Positions 8,579-11,510 of a DNA stretch of 11,510 nucleotides are shown one piece after another (position 1 is the first letter of the stretch; every line of letters starts with the position of its first letter). The notes under the pieces are model-generated. The model saw nothing but the letters and a program-made list of their open reading frames with translations. It searched no databases and had not been told where the DNA came from. Source of the stretch: Phoronis ovalis (lineage: Eukaryota > Phoronida > Phoronidae); the NCBI GenBank assembly GCA_028565635.1, contig JAOXYB010052546.1, positions 1 to 11,510 of the forward strand, read 5' to 3'. Both the position numbers and the translations under genes were made by a program.

Positions 8579-9240
8579 ATGTTTTTGCATGTTGTAACCA
8601 ACAGTAACTCAGAGTAACTGTTACTGAAGTAAATCTAACATCACTGGATCTAGTCTCCGGGCACTAATAAGTAAATTGGTCATTTTATGCATTAACTAAA
8701 ATTTAGTGATGCAACTGAGAACATGACAAAATAGGAATTAACAGTCAAAGCTAGCATTTTATGTGTCCAAAGTTGCAAAATAAGTTAACAATTTAAAATG
8801 TTTGTTAAATACCTTTTTGCAGAGATGTGGTCAAAAGCTGATATTATGGCATTTTTCATCAAGCTGTAAATGAAAAGTGGCCGACTGGAATTGGATCAAG
8901 AATTCTAAGAAAGTTTATATGTACATAATAAGCAGACAGCTGGAAACCATGTATGATACTTCACCTTAATTGACTATTTGCTTATGCAATTGATGGACCC
9001 ACCGACTCACGGGTTCTGAACAGTCATCAGCATGTAACATTTTATAATTGCACGAGCTGAGAACCTAGCCATTGTTGATTAGAAAACGCAGCCTGCTGGG
9101 GACGTTTGGGTTCGCGACTACTAAGTGCAATGGCTTCAACTTGCAATAATGGTAATCGGCAAATCCGCTAAGCCGGGGAAAACGGCCGGGTTGTGTGAAT
9201 GTATTTTATGCTTCAATGTAACAAGCTAAATATATATAAA
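8579..9240. other. 3' flank / probable 3' UTR of the PAN gene, no other gene
   Basis: No AATAAA occurs on the plus strand between the stop codon and 9248, so a 3' UTR of about 670 nt is possible. A CTTTTTGCAG word near 8812-8821 resembles a splice acceptor but leads to no recognisable coding sequence. From about 8985 to 9200 the DNA is richer in G+C than its surroundings; I found no paired ends there. Confidence 0.45.
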
Positions 9241-9247
9241 TATATAT
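9228..9247. repeat. Two perfect copies of a 10-bp A/T unit
   Basis: AAATATATAT occurs twice in direct succession immediately before the plus-strand poly(A) signals. It is simple sequence. Confidence 0.8.
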
Positions 9248-9259
9248 AATAAAAATAAA
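9248..9259 (+). terminator. Poly(A) signals for the PAN gene
   Basis: AATAAA occurs back to back at 9248-9253 and 9254-9259, the first such words downstream of the TAG at 8578. Use by the PAN gene is inferred from position. Confidence 0.4.
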
Positions 9260-9292
9260 CAGAAAAGGCCAAAACAGGTCAATTCAAAACTA

Positions 9293-9298
9293 TTTATT
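9293..9298 (-). terminator. Poly(A) signal for the galaxin-like gene
   Basis: TTTATT on the plus strand is AATAAA on the minus strand, 141 nt after the TAA at 9439 and about 45 nt after the outer TAG at 9343. It faces the plus-strand signals at 9248-9259, so the two genes are convergent with nearly touching 3' ends. Confidence 0.6.
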
Positions 9299-9342
9299 TT
9301 ACATTTAAATTTGATCAAATTACAGCTCCTTACGTTTTAAAA

Positions 9343-9438
9343 CTAAGCGCTATGTTTGCTTTTGCTACTTTCCTCGCTATCTTTGCTAATGCTGCTCTTA
9401 CTATCGCTACCTTTGCTGCTGCGGCCCTTGACGTTGCT
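9343..9438 (-). other. Open repeat-like frame after the galaxin-like stop codon
   Basis: Directly after TAA (9441-9439) the same frame stays open for 31 codons to TAG at 9345-9343. It reads like the third long tail repeat: SNVKG, SDSKSSISKD, then SEESSKSKHSA. Compared with the intact long units it has one codon fewer and several changes, but no frameshift. It is either a former C-terminus cut off by the TAA or a read-through extension to 289 residues. Confidence 0.6.
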
Positions 9439-9960
9439 TTAATATTTGCTTCTACGGGCTCTATATCTCTTGCCATCATTATCTTTGCTTCTGCTGTTCT
9501 TGTCATCGCTATCTTTGCTTCTGCTACTCTTGCTATCACTATCTTTGCTGCTTCTGCTGCCCTTGTCGTCGCTATGATATTTGCTTCTACGGGCTCTATA
9601 GCTCTTGTCATCGCTATCTTTGCTTTTGCTGCTCTTGTCATCGCTATCTTTGCTTCTGCTGCTCTTGTCATCGCCATCTTTGCTTCTGCTACTCTTGCTG
9701 TCACTATCTTTGCTGCTTTTGCTGCCCTTGTCGTCGCTATGATATTTGCTTCTACGGGCTCTATAGCTCTTGTCATCGCTATCTTTACTTCTGCTGTTCT
9801 TGTCATCGCTATTTTTGCTTCTGCTGTTCTTGTCATCACTATCTTTGCTTTTACTGTTCTTGTCATCGCTATCTTTACTTTTGCTGGTCTTGTCATCGCT
9901 ATCTTTGCTTTTGCTGCTCTTGTCATCGCTATCTTCGCTGCTGCTGCTCTTGTCATCATT
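9346..9960 (-). repeat. Coding tandem repeat of the galaxin-like tail
   Basis: The basic unit is 30 nt, encoding SDDKSSKSKD and variants, from about residue 90. Three longer 105-nt-type units begin at 9780, 9615 and 9480 and carry SYRARRSKYHSDDKG or a variant. The first two (9780-9676 and 9615-9511) differ at only 2 of 105 bases, which indicates recent expansion or gene conversion. The third is diverged and contains the stop codon. Because the 30-nt unit has no stops in several frames, both strands show long meaningless open frames here. Confidence 0.9.
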
Positions 9961-10652
9961 GTCACATACATAACCTTTTGTAATTTTACCATCACAGCAA
10001 ACAGATCCGTAATAGTAGTACGGTAGATCATCGCAACACTTGTACCATGCAGATTCCTTTAAAACGCCACCACAGCAAATGTAATGTGGCTTATCGTATG
10101 GTGTATTTCCACAACAACCAGTTGCATGACTTTCTTGGCAGGCATATGCAGCAATACCTCTGAAAACACAACGGGAACAATTAAATAATGGGCTACTGCT
10201 TGGTTATTCTTTGTTGAAACAAATCCTTTTAATTCTTAAATTAACACTATTATTTTTGTGCTGTTTTGTTTTTAGTTCGCATCAAGAAAAATCGCGCGAA
10301 AGAGTGATTAAAATATTTCCGAAAAATATGTCTAAAGTTTACTGCTTTGTTATTACTTGAATGAGGATTTTATTTAACGCCTCTCTGTGAATGTCTTTTA
10401 AATATTGCATTCTGTGACTGGTAAACTTTGTGCGGGACCAACTATAAAAAGGACTTCAATTCATGGTAGTATAATCTCCCAGTTATGTATAAAAAAATCA
10501 TTTAAAAAGAGTTGTAAGACAAGGTCTTTACAAGACAGGCACTCGCAGTAAAAAATTTTACACACCACAACTAGATAAATAATAATATTCGCTTACCTTT
10601 CAACACTTAAGGCTTGTAAAAGAAAAACGGTTACTATGAATAAGTTTGCCAT
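9439..10652 (-). CDS. Secreted galaxin-like protein with Ser/Lys/Asp repeat tail (2 exons)
   Basis: Exon 1 is 10652-10597, the intron 10596-10160 (GTAAGC to TGTTTTCAG), exon 2 10159-9439; the total is 777 nt, 258 residues. Residues 1-23 are a signal peptide (MANLFIVTVFLLQALSVER). Residues 26-84 form the galaxin-like domain: di-cysteines at 34/35, 47/48, 60/61 and 73/74, exactly 13 residues apart, flanked by single Cys26 and Cys84, with the signatures CCGNTPY, CCGGVL, CCDDLPYYYY and CCDGK. Residues 86-258 are a low-complexity tail of SDDKSSKSKD-type decamers and longer units with RARR at 152-155, 207-210 and 252-255. Its charges nearly balance, so it is a polyampholyte rather than an acidic domain. 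Galaxins are extracellular proteins of coral skeletons, with relatives in mollusc shells and squid mucosal defence. A matrix or surface role is inferred; the ligand is unknown. It is convergent with the PAN gene. Confidence 0.87.
10160..10596 (-). other. Intron 1 of the galaxin-like gene
   Basis: A 437-nt phase-2 intron separates the signal-peptide exon from the mature protein. Splicing joins AG to A and creates Arg19. Only the first few dozen bases resemble the left paralog's intron. No other gene is visible. Confidence 0.85.
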
Positions 10653-10912
10653 GATAGTACTATTAAATCTTGTCAAAGTATACCTTGGAACACGTATTTG
10701 CTGTTTATTTTTTACTTGGAGTTTTTATAAGGTTTCAGTACCAATCATATAGAAATAAATTAGGCCTACCGCACCGGTAAACTACAATTAAACCCTAATT
10801 AATTAATAAATATTATTGACCATTTTGAAATAGAGTAATGCACTTATAAGACATTAGCACCAGTATTCAGAAATAAACCATCACAGAACCCAATAATATT
10901 AATACGTCTGAG
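10576..10912 (-). repeat. Duplicated promoter plus exon 1 segment, right copy
   Basis: Counterpart of 731-1124. Homology runs from the start of intron 1 through exon 1, leader and TATA block into upstream DNA, with indels. The right leader is about 40 nt shorter. The limits are approximate. Confidence 0.75.
10722..10730 (-). promoter_or_regulatory. TATA box of the galaxin-like gene
   Basis: TTATAAAAA on the minus strand lies 70 nt upstream of the ATG at 10652, inside the 17-nt block CTGAAACCTTATAAAAA that is identical in the left paralog. A start site some 30 nt downstream would give a leader of about 40 nt. Confidence 0.7.
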
Positions 10913-11433
10913 CTATTAGAAGCATTTTAATGAATAAATAATACTTTATCGAGTACCATAACCCTGACTTGAGTTTCTAAAAATATATGTGATTCGGTTG
11001 AAGCCAAGACTCTCAAGGTCGTTTCAATTCAAGTACACTAAAGACAAACGATGTCACGGACATGTGACACGTAACTAGTTATATTACTCTCAGATGAAAG
11101 CTTCCCAATTAAATTGAATGCAATTTTATTCCGGATGCGCAAAAACTATTTAAAGTCAATTCTAGTATATTTTTTTTCTTGAATATTAATTACCTCGGTG
11201 TATTATTCTCCATCTTTCTGACTACTAATTATGTCATTTACCGCAGGGCATATTTCAATATCACCAACCTTGATGCCAGAAGGCATAGTTTTTGCTCATT
11301 ACTGTCGAAAATAAAATCTGCTTGTTATAGGGTTATTTGTAGACTTGCTCAAGTCCTTGTGAACTTAAAAAAAAAAAAATTATGTTTATTTCTCTTTTTT
11401 ATGTCTTTTACATCAGTGTTTTTAATTATCTTG

Positions 11434-11437
<4 letters not shown>
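10913..11437. other. Upstream region of the galaxin-like gene, no gene seen
   Basis: A+T-rich DNA beyond the recognisable duplication. It has a run of A near 11368 and a T-rich tract near 11170. No coding exon or element with defined ends was found. Confidence 0.5.

Positions 11438-11510
<73 letters not shown>
11438..11510. repeat. Poly-T run at the window end
   Basis: Seventy-three consecutive T reach the last base. Such a tract commonly stops assembly, so it probably marks a contig end or gap edge; its true length and what follows are not visible. Confidence 0.9.

Noticed and set aside
8366-8590. 74-codon minus-strand open frame opposite the last PAN exon
   Set aside because: It is the antisense shadow of the coding exon with the conserved YGGC and GW motifs.
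8812-8880. Alternative terminal exon after CTTTTTGCAG
   Set aside because: The acceptor-like word leads to no reading frame with family similarity.
9439-9960. Calling the tail an acidic, Asp-rich mineral-binding domain
   Set aside because: The decamer SDDKSSKSKD has three Asp and three Lys, so the tail is nearly charge-balanced unless its serines are phosphorylated, which cannot be seen here.
9330-10031. Long open frames on both strands over the tail repeat, one Ala/Thr/Arg-rich on the minus strand and one Ala/Ile/Val-rich on the plus strand
   Set aside because: They follow automatically from a 30-nt repeat unit without stops in several frames. Only the frame continuing the spliced signal peptide and cysteine domain makes sense as protein, and the plus-strand frame has no upstream exon.
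10913-11510. Processed retrogene ending in the poly-T run
   Set aside because: No coding remnant or target duplication precedes the tract, so an assembly edge is the simpler reading.

Overview
The window looks like nuclear DNA of an animal, most likely a mollusc and probably a bivalve. It is strongly A+T-rich, its genes are split by introns with GT/AG ends, exon 1 of each gene is a signal peptide, and the introns hold small inverted-repeat transposons. The two protein families present (galaxin-like, and PAN/apple plus a lophotrochozoan orphan domain) point to a mollusc. No bacterial operon, tRNA, rRNA or CRISPR is visible. The species call is inference.

Layout. (1) 1-752: probable first intron of a minus-strand gene that runs off the left edge. 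(2) 753-808: its first exon, a signal peptide, with a TATA box at 918-926. (3) 1125-4442: A+T-rich intergenic DNA without a gene. (4) 4443-8578, plus strand: a five-exon gene for a secreted protein with an N-terminal PAN/apple-like domain and a C-terminal conserved domain of unknown function. Its fourth intron carries two related inverted-repeat elements, one with a perfect 9-bp target duplication, and a separate foldback element. (5) 8579-9300: convergent 3' ends with facing poly(A) signals. (6) 9439-10652, minus strand: a complete two-exon gene for a secreted galaxin-like protein of 258 residues. It has a di-cysteine domain with an exact 13-residue period and a long Ser/Lys/Asp repeat tail holding three furin-type RARR sites. 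(7) 10722 onwards: its promoter and upstream DNA, ending in a run of 73 T that probably marks a contig end or gap.

How the parts relate. Exon 1 and the promoter of the 10.6-kb gene are paralogous to those at 0.75-1.1 kb: 14 of 18 complete codons give the same residue and a 17-nt TATA-box block is identical. The window therefore spans two members of a same-strand tandem family about 9.8 kb apart, with the PAN gene between them on the other strand. All three products are predicted to be secreted. Galaxin-like proteins are known from calcified skeletons and from invertebrate mucosal defence, so a matrix or surface-defence locus is a reasonable inference, not a demonstrated one.

Two gene-model problems deserve attention. 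The best-looking acceptor of the last PAN exon is out of phase with the preceding exon, and only a weaker acceptor 35 nt upstream keeps the frame. In the galaxin-like gene a TAA falls inside the third long repeat, yet the frame stays open and repeat-like for 31 more codons.
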